In this document: piece by piece, positions 55,786 to 64,000 of the stretch
Position numbering within the stretch: the stretch's first letter is position 1
Layout: each line of letters begins with the position of its first letter
DNA from: Chitinibacter tainanensis DSM 15459
GTDB taxonomy: Bacteria > Pseudomonadota > Gammaproteobacteria > Burkholderiales > Chitinibacteraceae
Reading direction: 5' to 3'
Length of the DNA stretch: 64,000 nt
Assembly (NCBI RefSeq): GCF_000429785.1
Contig: NZ_AUCN01000019.1
Coordinates: 125,670-189,669 of the forward strand
Position numbers and translations under genes: made by a program
The notes under the pieces: model-generated
What the model saw: only the letters and a program-made list of their open reading frames with translations
Database searches by the model: none
Told to the model about the DNA's origin: nothing

Positions 55786-56533
55786 CTAGATAGCGATCAT
55801 GAATTCGCTGCCATTGCCCGCTGCGCTGCAAGCGTTCAATCCCGCGATCTATCACCGCCTTCACCGGCACCGCCTCAGCCAGACGTTTGCTGATCAACAC
55901 ATGAAATGCGCGCGTGGGCACAATCGGGTCGGGCACATAGGCGAGCTCGCGCCAATCCAGCAAGCCTTGCTGCGCCATCATCCGCACCACTTCGACCTGC
56001 TCCAGCGCTAAATGAAACCGCCCGGCCTGCAGCATACGCAGCAACATTTCGCGGTCGCGCGCGCTGGTGTCGATGCGCACCAGGCCCTGATACTGGTCAT
56101 AGTTAAAGCCCAGCACCCCCCCTAGACGAAAGCCTTGCATACTATCGCGGTCGGTAACTCGGGGCGGAATGCGAAAACGGTCTTTACGGTAAAACAGTGC
56201 CAGATGGGTTTCGTAGAGCGCATCACTATAGAGTGCGTATTGCGCGCGGTCGCTGCGGTAAGACGCATTGGGCACCAGATCGACCTGCCCGGCTTCTAGC
56301 TCCGCTAGGCAGCGGCGCCACGGGCGGATCACGTGTTCGGGGCGGATGCCGGCATGCCAGAGGATGTCAGTGAGCATCTCGACGGCAATCCCGCGCACCG
56401 CGCCGTTATCTTCAATCATCAGATACGGCGGCTTTTCACCCTCTTCCCAGCACACGCGCAAGCTGCTGGGCAGCGCCATTGCCGTGGTGGCCAAGCCCAG
56501 CCAGCAACAGACGGCAACGAGAATGCGGCGCAT
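55763..56533 (-). CDS. Family-3 periplasmic solute-binding-like protein
   Basis: A 256-residue secreted protein with a signal peptide (1-20, AMA before the cut). The receptor motif RCVWEEGEKPPYL-type start (here VCWEEGEKPPYLMIED) and GIAVEMLTDIL fit the amino-acid binding family, with ALYETHLALFYRK in the second lobe. No permease nearby; it may serve as a sensor or as a receptor for a distant transporter. The C-terminal seven residues are encoded by a 49-bp repeat. Confidence 0.8.
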   Translation of the reverse strand: MRRILVAVCCWLGLATTAMALPSSLRVCWEEGEKPPYLMIEDNGAVRGIAVEMLTDILWHAGIRPEHVIRPWRRCLAELEAGQVDLVPNASYRSDRAQYALYSDALYETHLALFYRKDRFRIPPRVTDRDSMQGFRLGGVLGFNYDQYQGLVRIDTSARDREMLLRMLQAGRFHLALEQVEVVRMMAQQGLLDWRELAYVPDPIVPTRAFHVLISKRLAEAVPVKAVIDRGIERLQRSGQWQRIHDRYLGVLAATN

Positions 56534-56558
56534 GTGGTGTTCTCCAGGATCAGATCAA

Positions 56559-56618
56559 TATACCCAAACCAGTATAGCCCCAGAAAGCACCACACATATT
56601 ACACTGCGGCAAATACCC
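56559..56618 (-). repeat. 49-bp repeat, long form, directly after psd stop
   Basis: Minus strand core 56618-56570 (GGGTATTTGCC... ATACTG, 49 bases), with extension GGGTAT (56565-56560). It begins one base after the psd TAA. Confidence 0.8.
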
Positions 56619-56619
56619 C

Positions 56620-57462
56620 TTATGCCGCCATCATTTCGCCCAAGCGTACTGGCCGCGCAGCCACCCAGTCGGGCGCGAAGGCTGGCGTGCCCGGCTGAAA
56701 GAGCAACACGACGGTCGAGCCAAGCAGGAAACGCCCCATTTCTTCGCCTTTTTCCAGCACGATTTGCTGGTCGAGATAGCTCTTGCGCCATACCGCATTG
56801 GCCCGTGGCGGATTCACCACGCCATGCCAGACGGTGGCCATACTGCCCACGATGGTGGCCCCCACCAGCACCAGCGCAAACGATCCGAATTCGGAATCAA
56901 ACATGCACACCACACGCTCATTGCGCGCGAACAGCGCATCGACGCCACGGGCGGTCGCCGGATTAACCGAATACAGCTCGCCGGGCACATAAATCATTTC
57001 GGTCAGCCGCCCACGGCAGGGCATATGAATACGGTGATAATCCTTGGGGCTGAGATAAATGGTGGCAAACTGGCCATCGCGAAACGGCGCGGCCAGCGCA
57101 GCATCGCCGCCGAGCAAGGCCGTGGCGGTGAAATGCTTGCCCTTGGCCTGAAAAATCTGTTCTTGCTCGATTTTGCCCAGCTGGCTAATCGCGCCATCCA
57201 CCGGACACACCAGCGGCGCAGCGGCTATCGGCCGGGCGCCGACTTTGAGTGGCCGGGTAAAGAATTCGTTGAAAGTGGCGTAGCTGGCGGGATCGGGATT
57301 GGCCGCTTCCGCCATGTTGACCTGATACTTGGCGACAAACGACTTGATCACTTGCGTGGTCAGGCTACCTGCCTGCCGACCGGCCAGATTACCCAGCAAC
57401 TCGGTGAGGAGACGTTTGGGTAAAACGTGTTGAAGCGCAACAAACAAACGATCTGACACCAC
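56620..57462 (-). CDS. psd: Phosphatidylserine decarboxylase proenzyme
   Basis: A 280-residue inner-membrane enzyme that makes phosphatidylethanolamine. The self-cleavage site LGST (Gly248-Ser249) generates the pyruvoyl prosthetic group, and the catalytic Asp90 (CPVDGAIS) and His146 (YHRIHMP) are present. Start is a GTG at 57460-57462 after AAGGGG. Divergent from pssA, so the two consecutive steps share one intergenic promoter region. Confidence 0.95.
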   Translation of the reverse strand: MVSDRLFVALQHVLPKRLLTELLGNLAGRQAGSLTTQVIKSFVAKYQVNMAEAANPDPASYATFNEFFTRPLKVGARPIAAAPLVCPVDGAISQLGKIEQEQIFQAKGKHFTATALLGGDAALAAPFRDGQFATIYLSPKDYHRIHMPCRGRLTEMIYVPGELYSVNPATARGVDALFARNERVVCMFDSEFGSFALVLVGATIVGSMATVWHGVVNPPRANAVWRKSYLDQQIVLEKGEEMGRFLLGSTVVLLFQPGTPAFAPDWVAARPVRLGEMMAA

Positions 57463-57609
57463 AGCCCCTTAGCCGCAACGGCCTCTATCAATCAAAGCGG
57501 CAATTATACCGCAGCCACCCCGCCCCACGCAGACAAACCCTGTCAGCCCGCCTGCGGCTCGGTTACAATCGACCATCCCGCTAGTAGGCCGACCGCCGAG
57601 GTTAGAGCA

Positions 57610-58371
57610 ATGCAACAGAAACCCGCGCTGAATCTGCGCCGCCAAAGTATTTACCTGCTTCCCAATTTATTCACGCTGGCTGCTTTGTTTGGTGGCTTTT
57701 ATGCCATCGTGCAGGCGATGAACGGCAAATTTGAGCAAGCCGCGTTGGCGATTTTCGCCGCCATGATTCTTGATGGCCTGGATGGGCGCGTAGCCCGCAT
57801 GACGCACACCCAATCCGAATTTGGCGCACAATTCGATAGCCTATCCGACATGGTGTCGTTTGGCGTGGCGCCAGCGCTAGTAATGTATGAATGGGCACTC
57901 TCACCCTTTGGCAAATTCGGCTGGGCGGTTGCCTTTATCTACTGTGCCGGTGCGGCGCTGCGCCTAGCCCGCTTCAATACCAACATTCAGGTGGTCGACA
58001 AACGTTTCTTTCAAGGCCTACCTAGCCCGGCGGCGGCGGCCCTGGTGGCAGGGCTGGTGTGGATCAATATCGAATACCACGATGATTTGCTGCATCTGGC
58101 CGAGCTCATGCCGTATGCCGCACTGCTATTTACACTGTTTGCCGGCCTGACCATGGTATCGAATGTGCCCTTTTGGAGCTTTAAAGAGCTACATATGCGC
58201 AAAACAGTACCGTTCATGTCGCTGCTGATTGCCACCCTCGTGCTGGTGATCGGCGCCTCACGCCCGGCGCTGGTGTTGTTTAGTTTCTTCATTTGCTACG
58301 CAGCCTCGGGCTATCTGTACTGGTTATGGCGCTTTATCATCAAGCCCCGTACCAAGCAAAATCAGACATAA
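57610..58371 (+). CDS. pssA: CDP-diacylglycerol-serine O-phosphatidyltransferase
   Basis: A 253-residue inner-membrane CDP-alcohol phosphatidyltransferase. The family motif DGLDGRVARMTHTQSEFGAQFDSLSD contains the metal-binding Asp residues. About seven hydrophobic segments follow. It makes phosphatidylserine for Psd, encoded divergently. Start ATG 57610 after GAGG. Ends near a terminator that also bounds leuA. Confidence 0.95.
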   Translation: MQQKPALNLRRQSIYLLPNLFTLAALFGGFYAIVQAMNGKFEQAALAIFAAMILDGLDGRVARMTHTQSEFGAQFDSLSDMVSFGVAPALVMYEWALSPFGKFGWAVAFIYCAGAALRLARFNTNIQVVDKRFFQGLPSPAAAALVAGLVWINIEYHDDLLHLAELMPYAALLFTLFAGLTMVSNVPFWSFKELHMRKTVPFMSLLIATLVLVIGASRPALVLFSFFICYAASGYLYWLWRFIIKPRTKQNQT

Positions 58372-58403
58372 TGTCTAATTATTAATTTAAAAGTCGAATA
58401 CCG

Positions 58404-58435
58404 TGGCGCCAAAATCACATTGGCGCCATTTTTTT
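58404..58435 (+). terminator. Terminator between pssA and leuA
   Basis: TGGCGCCAA/TTGGCGCCA stem with a seven-base loop and seven T. Confidence 0.9.
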
Positions 58436-58445
58436 GCGCAAAAAA

Positions 58446-58475
58446 TTTGACTCAATGTCAAACAAGCCGTATTCT
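58446..58475 (+). promoter_or_regulatory. leuA promoter with operator-like palindrome
   Basis: TTGACT (58447-58452), exactly 17 bases, TATTCT (58470-58475). The perfect inverted repeat TTTGAC-TCAAT-GTCAAA (58446-58462) covers the -35. Transcription would begin near 58482, excluding the in-frame starts at 58434 and 58455. Confidence 0.75.
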
Positions 58476-58502
58476 GAACTCATCAACGCGGAGAAAAACC
58501 CC

Positions 58503-60296
58503 ATGTCATTGGACATTGAACGTCTAATCGCCGATTTCGGCGGCCCGAGCAACCTGGCCGAAGCCCTGAATGCCATGTTTCCGGATGACCCGGTGTCCCG
58601 CGCTGCAATTTATAAATGGCGTGAACGCGGCAGCTTGCCCCTCACCCAAGTGGACAAGCTGGCTCAATTGGCTACCCGCCAAGGCCGCACTTTGAATATC
58701 CAGCACTATATGCGCAGCACACCCGCTGCCTCATTCAGTCAACAGGAGCACACCATGAGCAATACCCGTTTGGTTATTTTTGACACCACCTTGCGCGATG
58801 GCGAACAGTCGCCCGGCGCCTCAATGACCAAAGAAGAAAAAATCCGGATTGCTCGCCAGCTGGAAAAACTGGGCGTGGATGTGATTGAAGCCGGCTTTGC
58901 CGCCGCCAGCCCCGGTGATTTTGATGCCATCAAAACCATCGCCGGCATTATAGAAAACAGCACCGTCTGTTCGCTCGCTCGCGCCAACGAGCGGGATGTG
59001 CGCGCGGCCGGTGAAGCCATCAAAGATGCCAAACGCGGCCGGATTCATACCTTTATTGCCACCAGCCCGATTCACATGCAGCACAAATTGCGCATGGAAC
59101 CGGATCAAGTGGTTGAGGCCGCCGTTAACGCGGTGAAAATTGCCCGCGAATACACCACGGATGTGGAGTTTTCCGCAGAAGACGCATTGCGCTCGGACAT
59201 CGACTTTCTGGCCCGTATTTTTGGCGCCGTAATCGAAGCCGGCGCCACCACCTTGAACGTACCGGATACCGTGGGCTATGCCGTACCACAAAAAACCGAA
59301 GCGTTTTTCCGCGAGCTGATCGCGAAAACTCCGGGTGGCGATAAAGTGATCTGGTCAGCGCACTGTCACAATGATTTGGGCATGGCGGTTGCCAATTCAC
59401 TGGCTGCCGTCTTGGGTGGTGCACGCCAAGTGGAATGTACGATTAACGGTCTGGGCGAGCGCGCCGGCAATGCTGCGATGGAAGAAATCGTGATGGCCAC
59501 CCGCACCCGCAAAGACATCTTCGGCGTGGAAACCCGCATCGACACTACGCAAATTGTGCCGACCAGTAAATTGGTTTCCACCATCACCGGCTATCCGGTG
59601 CAACCGAACAAAGCGATTGTCGGCGCCAATGCGTTTGCGCATGAATCCGGCATTCACCAAGATGGCGTGCTGAAACATCGCGAAACCTACGAAATCATGA
59701 GCGCCGAATCAGTGGGCTGGAGCACCAACCGCCTCACACTGGGCAAATTGTCGGGCCGCAATGCCTTCCGCACCAAGCTGCAGGAATTGGGCATCGAGAT
59801 CGCCAGCGAAGAAGCACTGAACGCCGCCTTTGCGCGCTTTAAAGAATTGGCGGATAAAAAGCGCGAAATTTTCGACGAAGATTTGCATGCTCTGGTATCG
59901 GACGAGCTGATCTCGATCGAGCAAGAGCACTTCAAACTGGTGTCGCTGAAAGTGGTTTCAGAAACCGGTGAAACACCGCAGGCTGAGCTGGTGATGACCG
60001 AGGCGGGCCAAGAGCGTCGCGCCTTGGCGCATGGCGATGGCACGGTGGATGCAACCTTCAAAGCCATCGAATCGCTGATCAACAGCGGCGCCGAATTGCA
60101 GTTGTATTCAGTGAATGCCATCACCGCCGGCACCGACAGCCAAGGTGAAGTTACGGTGCGTCTGGCCAAAGATGGCCGGATCGTGAATGGCCAAGGCGCG
60201 GATACCGACATTATTGTTGCCAGCGCGAAAGCCTATATTTCTGCGCTGAATAAAATCAATAACAACGCCGAGCGCGTGCACCCGCAACCAGTTTAA
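58503..60296 (+). CDS. leuA: 2-isopropylmalate synthase fused in frame to an N-terminal helix-turn-helix domain
   Basis: A 597-codon frame. Residues 1-72 form a Cro/YdaS-like helix-turn-helix, with [10 protein letters not shown] then the recognition helix around [13 protein letters not shown] (32-44). A short polar linker leads to residue 85, where the normal LeuA begins: [20 protein letters not shown]. The synthase keeps [21 protein letters not shown] and the C-terminal leucine-binding regulatory domain, making the first step of leucine synthesis. The HTH start has GGAGA nine bases upstream. The LeuA start (58755) has its own AGGAG (58744-58748). So the locus may yield a 597-residue HTH-LeuA and a 513-residue LeuA. 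I find no stop codon between them. Confidence 0.9.
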   Translation: MSLDIERLIADFGGPSNLAEALNAMFPDDPVSRAAIYKWRERGSLPLTQVDKLAQLATRQGRTLNIQHYMRSTPAASFSQQEHTMSNTRLVIFDTTLRDGEQSPGASMTKEEKIRIARQLEKLGVDVIEAGFAAASPGDFDAIKTIAGIIENSTVCSLARANERDVRAAGEAIKDAKRGRIHTFIATSPIHMQHKLRMEPDQVVEAAVNAVKIAREYTTDVEFSAEDALRSDIDFLARIFGAVIEAGATTLNVPDTVGYAVPQKTEAFFRELIAKTPGGDKVIWSAHCHNDLGMAVANSLAAVLGGARQVECTINGLGERAGNAAMEEIVMATRTRKDIFGVETRIDTTQIVPTSKLVSTITGYPVQPNKAIVGANAFAHESGIHQDGVLKHRETYEIMSAESVGWSTNRLTLGKLSGRNAFRTKLQELGIEIASEEALNAAFARFKELADKKREIFDEDLHALVSDELISIEQEHFKLVSLKVVSETGETPQAELVMTEAGQERRALAHGDGTVDATFKAIESLINSGAELQLYSVNAITAGTDSQGEVTVRLAKDGRIVNGQGADTDIIVASAKAYISALNKINNNAERVHPQPV

Positions 60297-60329
60297 GGGC
60301 TACGCCCCACAGGTTTGCCACAACGGGAA

Positions 60330-60354
60330 CGAAATGATGTACCCGATCATTTCG
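60330..60354 (+). other. Hairpin after leuA
   Basis: CGAAATGAT/ATCATTTCG, nine perfect pairs over a seven-base loop, without T-run. It precedes the terminator and may protect the mRNA end. Confidence 0.5.
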
Positions 60355-60436
60355 CGAAACCAAGGCCATAAGCCTGCCGTTTCACACTCAAAGCTGACTT
60401 GACCCGAGCCAGCCCTAGGTCGCCCACCGCAAAAAC

Positions 60437-60466
60437 AAAGCCCCGCCTGATCGGCGGGGCTTTTAT
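60437..60466. terminator. Bidirectional terminator after leuA
   Basis: AAAGCCCCGCC/GGCGGGGCTTT, 11-base-pair stem, T-runs on both strands. It separates leuA from the convergent DUF2069 gene. Confidence 0.9.
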
Positions 60467-60485
60467 TTGCATCGATTTAATATGC

Positions 60486-61504
<1,019 letters not shown>

Positions 61505-61533
61505 TTATAAAGGGATTCTGTCGGTATAAAGTG

Positions 61534-62775
61534 ATGATGACTGCTTCCAGCCCCCTGCCCCTGTGGCGCCGAGTTTTGGGTTTTAGCCGCTTTGTTGGCC
61601 AGCGCCTAGTGGCTGATCGCTGCCTGAATACCGCGGGCAGCCTTACCTACACCAGCCTACTGGCCCTGGTACCGCTATTTACGATTGCACTGACGGTGAT
61701 CTCGGCCTTTCCGATGTTCAGCGGGCTGAGTAGCCGTTTTCGTGGCTTTATCATTTCCAATCTGGTGCCCGATGCCGCCGGCAAGGTCGTGGGTGTGTAT
61801 ATGCGGCAATTTGCCGACAACGCCGATCGCCTCACGGCCTTCGGGATGATTGGTTTGCTGGCCACTGCAATCCTGTTGATGACCACGATTGAGAAATCAG
61901 TGAACGACATTTGGCGCGTCCGCCGGCAACGTAAGCTATTGCCGCGCACGCTAACCTACTGGGCCACCCTAACCCTGGCGCCATTATTGATCGGCTTAAG
62001 CCTTTCACTCACCAATTGGATTTCGAATCAGGCCGGCGGCTTTGCCAGCGGTTTTGATTTCAGCTTGATCAAAATCGGTCCGCCACTCTTGGTGTTCTGT
62101 TCGCTCACGCTGCTGTACATGGCCCTGCCCAATTGCTTCGTACCGCGCCATCACGCCACGACTGCGGCACTGATCACCACAGCACTGCTGGAGGTCATGA
62201 AATGGCTGTTTGCCCTCTACTTAAAACAATTTGGTACTTACAAACTTGTCTATGGTGCGTTCGCCAGCTTTCCGATCTTTTTGTTGTGGCTGTATGTCTG
62301 CTGGGTGATCGTGCTGACGGGTGCAGTGATTTCTGCGACGCTTTCGTACTGGCACAATGATGGTTGGCAATGGAGCCAGCACCATGGCACGCGCTTTGAG
62401 CAAGCGATGAGTATTTTGGCCGAGTTAGCCAAGGCGCATACGAATTCTTATATTCTGCACATCGATGAGCTGCGCAAACGGGTGGGATTAGGGGTCGATG
62501 CGACGCAAAACCTCCTCGACCAAATGGCCGAAAAAGGCTGGGTGGAATCCAACCGCGATGGGCAATGGTTTTTGGCTGGAAGCGCAGCCAATATCGGGCT
62601 GGATCAGGTATTCGAGCTGATCGTTAGCCCGCTCAGCACCGAAGAAAAAAGCGGCCTGACCTTGCCGCTCGACAAGGCCAAAGCCGCTTTAGCGATTTCA
62701 CTAGCCGATTATTTAGCTGCGCAGCCCGCTGCCAACGCGGCATCAATTACAGATTCTGGCAGCTCACCAATATAA
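61534..62775 (+). CDS. yihY: YihY/BrkB family inner-membrane protein
   Basis: A 413-residue inner-membrane protein with about six helices (about 40-260): [22 protein letters not shown] is the family signature. A cytosolic C-terminal part (300-413) has a winged-helix-like look. Formerly called RNase BN, but that activity belongs to another gene. Function unknown. Its 3' end overlaps the convergent aroB by 67 bases. Confidence 0.9.
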   Translation: MMTASSPLPLWRRVLGFSRFVGQRLVADRCLNTAGSLTYTSLLALVPLFTIALTVISAFPMFSGLSSRFRGFIISNLVPDAAGKVVGVYMRQFADNADRLTAFGMIGLLATAILLMTTIEKSVNDIWRVRRQRKLLPRTLTYWATLTLAPLLIGLSLSLTNWISNQAGGFASGFDFSLIKIGPPLLVFCSLTLLYMALPNCFVPRHHATTAALITTALLEVMKWLFALYLKQFGTYKLVYGAFASFPIFLLWLYVCWVIVLTGAVISATLSYWHNDGWQWSQHHGTRFEQAMSILAELAKAHTNSYILHIDELRKRVGLGVDATQNLLDQMAEKGWVESNRDGQWFLAGSAANIGLDQVFELIVSPLSTEEKSGLTLPLDKAKAALAISLADYLAAQPAANAASITDSGSSPI

Positions 62776-63797
62776 GCCTCACCCAGCTGGCGCAGCAGAA
62801 TGAATTTGATCTTGCCAGCATCTACTTTCTTATCTTGCGCCATTAGCGCCTTATAGCGCGCGGCGCCAAGATCAGGGGCCACCACTGGTAAACCGGCAGC
62901 CAAGAGTAGGTTTGTCACGCGGGCCACATCTGCGGCCGCCAACTGCCCCAGCGCTTGCGAAGCATGTGCAGCCAACACCATCCCTGCGGCAACCGCTTCA
63001 CCATGCAACCAAGCGCCATAGCCTAAGCCCGCTTCAATAGCATGCCCAAAGGTATGGCCGAGATTCAGTAGTGCCCGCTGGCCGGTTTCTTTTTCATCAG
63101 CGGCGACAATTCGCGCTTTATTCAAACAGCAGCGTTCGATCGCATAAGCCAAGAGATCGTCCTGCCGCGCCATCACGCCCTGGATATTCGCCTCAAGCCA
63201 GAGCAAAAACTCAGGGTCATCAATAAACGCGTACTTAATTACCTCGGCCATGCCGGCGCTAAATTCGCGATCCGGCAAGGTGCTTAAAGTGTCCAAATCG
63301 GCCAACACAAGCTTGGGCTGATAAAAAGCGCCAATCATGTTTTTACCCAGCGGATGATTGATCGCCGTCTTGCCACCCACGGAAGAATCAACCTGCGCGA
63401 GCAAGGTGGTCGGAATTTGAATGAAGGGGATGCCGCGCTGATAAATTGCAGCGGCAAAACCCGTCATATCGCCAATCACCCCACCACCAAGCGCGATTAG
63501 GGTGGTTTTCCGCTCCGCACGCTCGGTGAGTAGCGCATCCATAATTTGATTTAGCGATTCCCAAGTTTTGTATTGCTCACCATCGGGAAGAATGATGGCC
63601 TGTACAGTGACGCCCTTGGCCTCTAGCACTTGTTTTAACTGCGGCAAATACAATGGCGCAACAGTCTCATTGCTAACAATCGCCACCCGCGGCTGCGCAA
63701 GCTGAGCCACAATCAATTCGGCTTGGGCGAGCAATCCACGACCAATATGGATGTTGTACGGGGCGTGAGCAATGTCTACCGGCACAATGTGGGTCAT
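62709..63797 (-). CDS. aroB: 3-dehydroquinate synthase
   Basis: A 362-residue NAD-dependent enzyme, second step of the shikimate pathway. [14 protein letters not shown] near 105, [14 protein letters not shown] near 150 and the zinc His in [11 protein letters not shown] are visible. ATG overlaps the aroK stop (ATGA), the usual aroK-aroB coupling. Its 3' end overlaps yihY. Confidence 0.97.
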   Translation of the reverse strand: MTHIVPVDIAHAPYNIHIGRGLLAQAELIVAQLAQPRVAIVSNETVAPLYLPQLKQVLEAKGVTVQAIILPDGEQYKTWESLNQIMDALLTERAERKTTLIALGGGVIGDMTGFAAAIYQRGIPFIQIPTTLLAQVDSSVGGKTAINHPLGKNMIGAFYQPKLVLADLDTLSTLPDREFSAGMAEVIKYAFIDDPEFLLWLEANIQGVMARQDDLLAYAIERCCLNKARIVAADEKETGQRALLNLGHTFGHAIEAGLGYGAWLHGEAVAAGMVLAAHASQALGQLAAADVARVTNLLLAAGLPVVAPDLGAARYKALMAQDKKVDAGKIKFILLRQLGEAYIGELPESVIDAALAAGCAAK

Positions 63798-64000
63798 TGG
63801 TTCTTTTCCAGTTCTTTAATCAGTAGTTGCAGCAGTGAATTGACACTTTGGTTGCTAGTATCGATAACCAGATCGGCCACTTCACGATAAAGAGGATCAC
63901 GGATAGCAAACAGCTCGGCTAAGCGTGCTTTTGGATCGGCGGTCTGCAGTAAAGGCCGGTTTTTATCGTGGCAGGTGCGTTGATATAGTTCTTCAGGCGA
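63794..64000 (-). CDS. aroK: Shikimate kinase, C-terminal part (cut by window edge)
   Basis: The last 68 codons of a minus-strand frame ending in TGA at 63794-63796. The residues [13 protein letters not shown] and [15 protein letters not shown] match the shikimate kinase lid and C-terminal region. Directly upstream of aroB with a four-base overlap, the standard order. Confidence 0.9.
   Translation of the reverse strand, partial: SPEELYQRTCHDKNRPLLQTADPKARLAELFAIRDPLYREVADLVIDTSNQSVNSLLQLLIKELEKNQ

Noticed and set aside
58434-58502. Earlier starts of the leuA frame (58434, 58455)
   Set aside because: They lie in the terminator T-run and inside the promoter, upstream of the likely transcription start.

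Overview
The window reads as a chromosomal segment of a Gram-negative betaproteobacterium. The best fit is Neisseriales near the Chitinibacteraceae, inferred from protein flavour and gene order and not tested by a search. It is mostly housekeeping DNA. I see no prophage, insertion sequence, transposase or CRISPR array.

Layout. (1) 1-6033, minus strand: a partial TPR-like gene, then a tightly packed operon rluC, gph-like, Rieske protein, sppA, motD-like, hybrid histidine kinase. (2) 6034-9634: a long leader and rne (RNase E), divergent from rluC. (3) 9719-18761: HDOD protein, an amino-acid binding protein and permease, a LysR regulator, a DUF1615 lipoprotein, an infA paralogue, ybiT and an uncharacterised possible PilZ protein. 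(4) 18835-22906: two identical tRNA-Ser(UGA) genes, then groES-groEL behind a perfect CIRCE operator and a sigma-32-like promoter, an ankyrin protein and a thioesterase. (5) 23019-29548: dat-ybeD-lipB-lipA, an acyl-CoA-binding protein and a large GGDEF-EAL protein. (6) 29744-36955: a LysE exporter and a TetR-controlled tripartite RND efflux operon. (7) 37023-41778: small genes, tRNA-Pro, tRNA-Met, sbcB. (8) 41891-49078: miaB, a membrane-anchored NagZ-like hydrolase, phoH, a DUF5329 gene, ybeY, corC, lnt. (9) 49211-64000: an ECF sigma operon, ilvI-ilvH-ilvC, psd/pssA divergent, leuA, wrbA, yihY, aroB and partial aroK.

Two observations stand out. First, a dispersed repeat with ends GGGTAT...ATACCC is spaced to almost exactly 49 bp. 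At least thirteen copies lie mostly hard against stop codons, and some carry a conserved extension that supplies the Shine-Dalgarno and start codon of the next gene. I do not recognise it as a described family. Second, leuA is preceded in the same frame, with no stop codon, by a helix-turn-helix domain. The domain has its own promoter and Shine-Dalgarno, and a perfect palindrome overlaps the -35, so the locus could make both HTH-LeuA and plain LeuA.

Functionally the window joins envelope and lipid biogenesis (psd, pssA, lnt, sppA, lipid-linked cofactor synthesis), branched-chain and aromatic amino-acid synthesis (ilvIHC, leuA, aroKB), RNA processing and translation (rne, rluC, miaB, ybeY, infA) and stress or export systems (groESL, RND pump). 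All calls rest on reading the sequence and on remembered family features.
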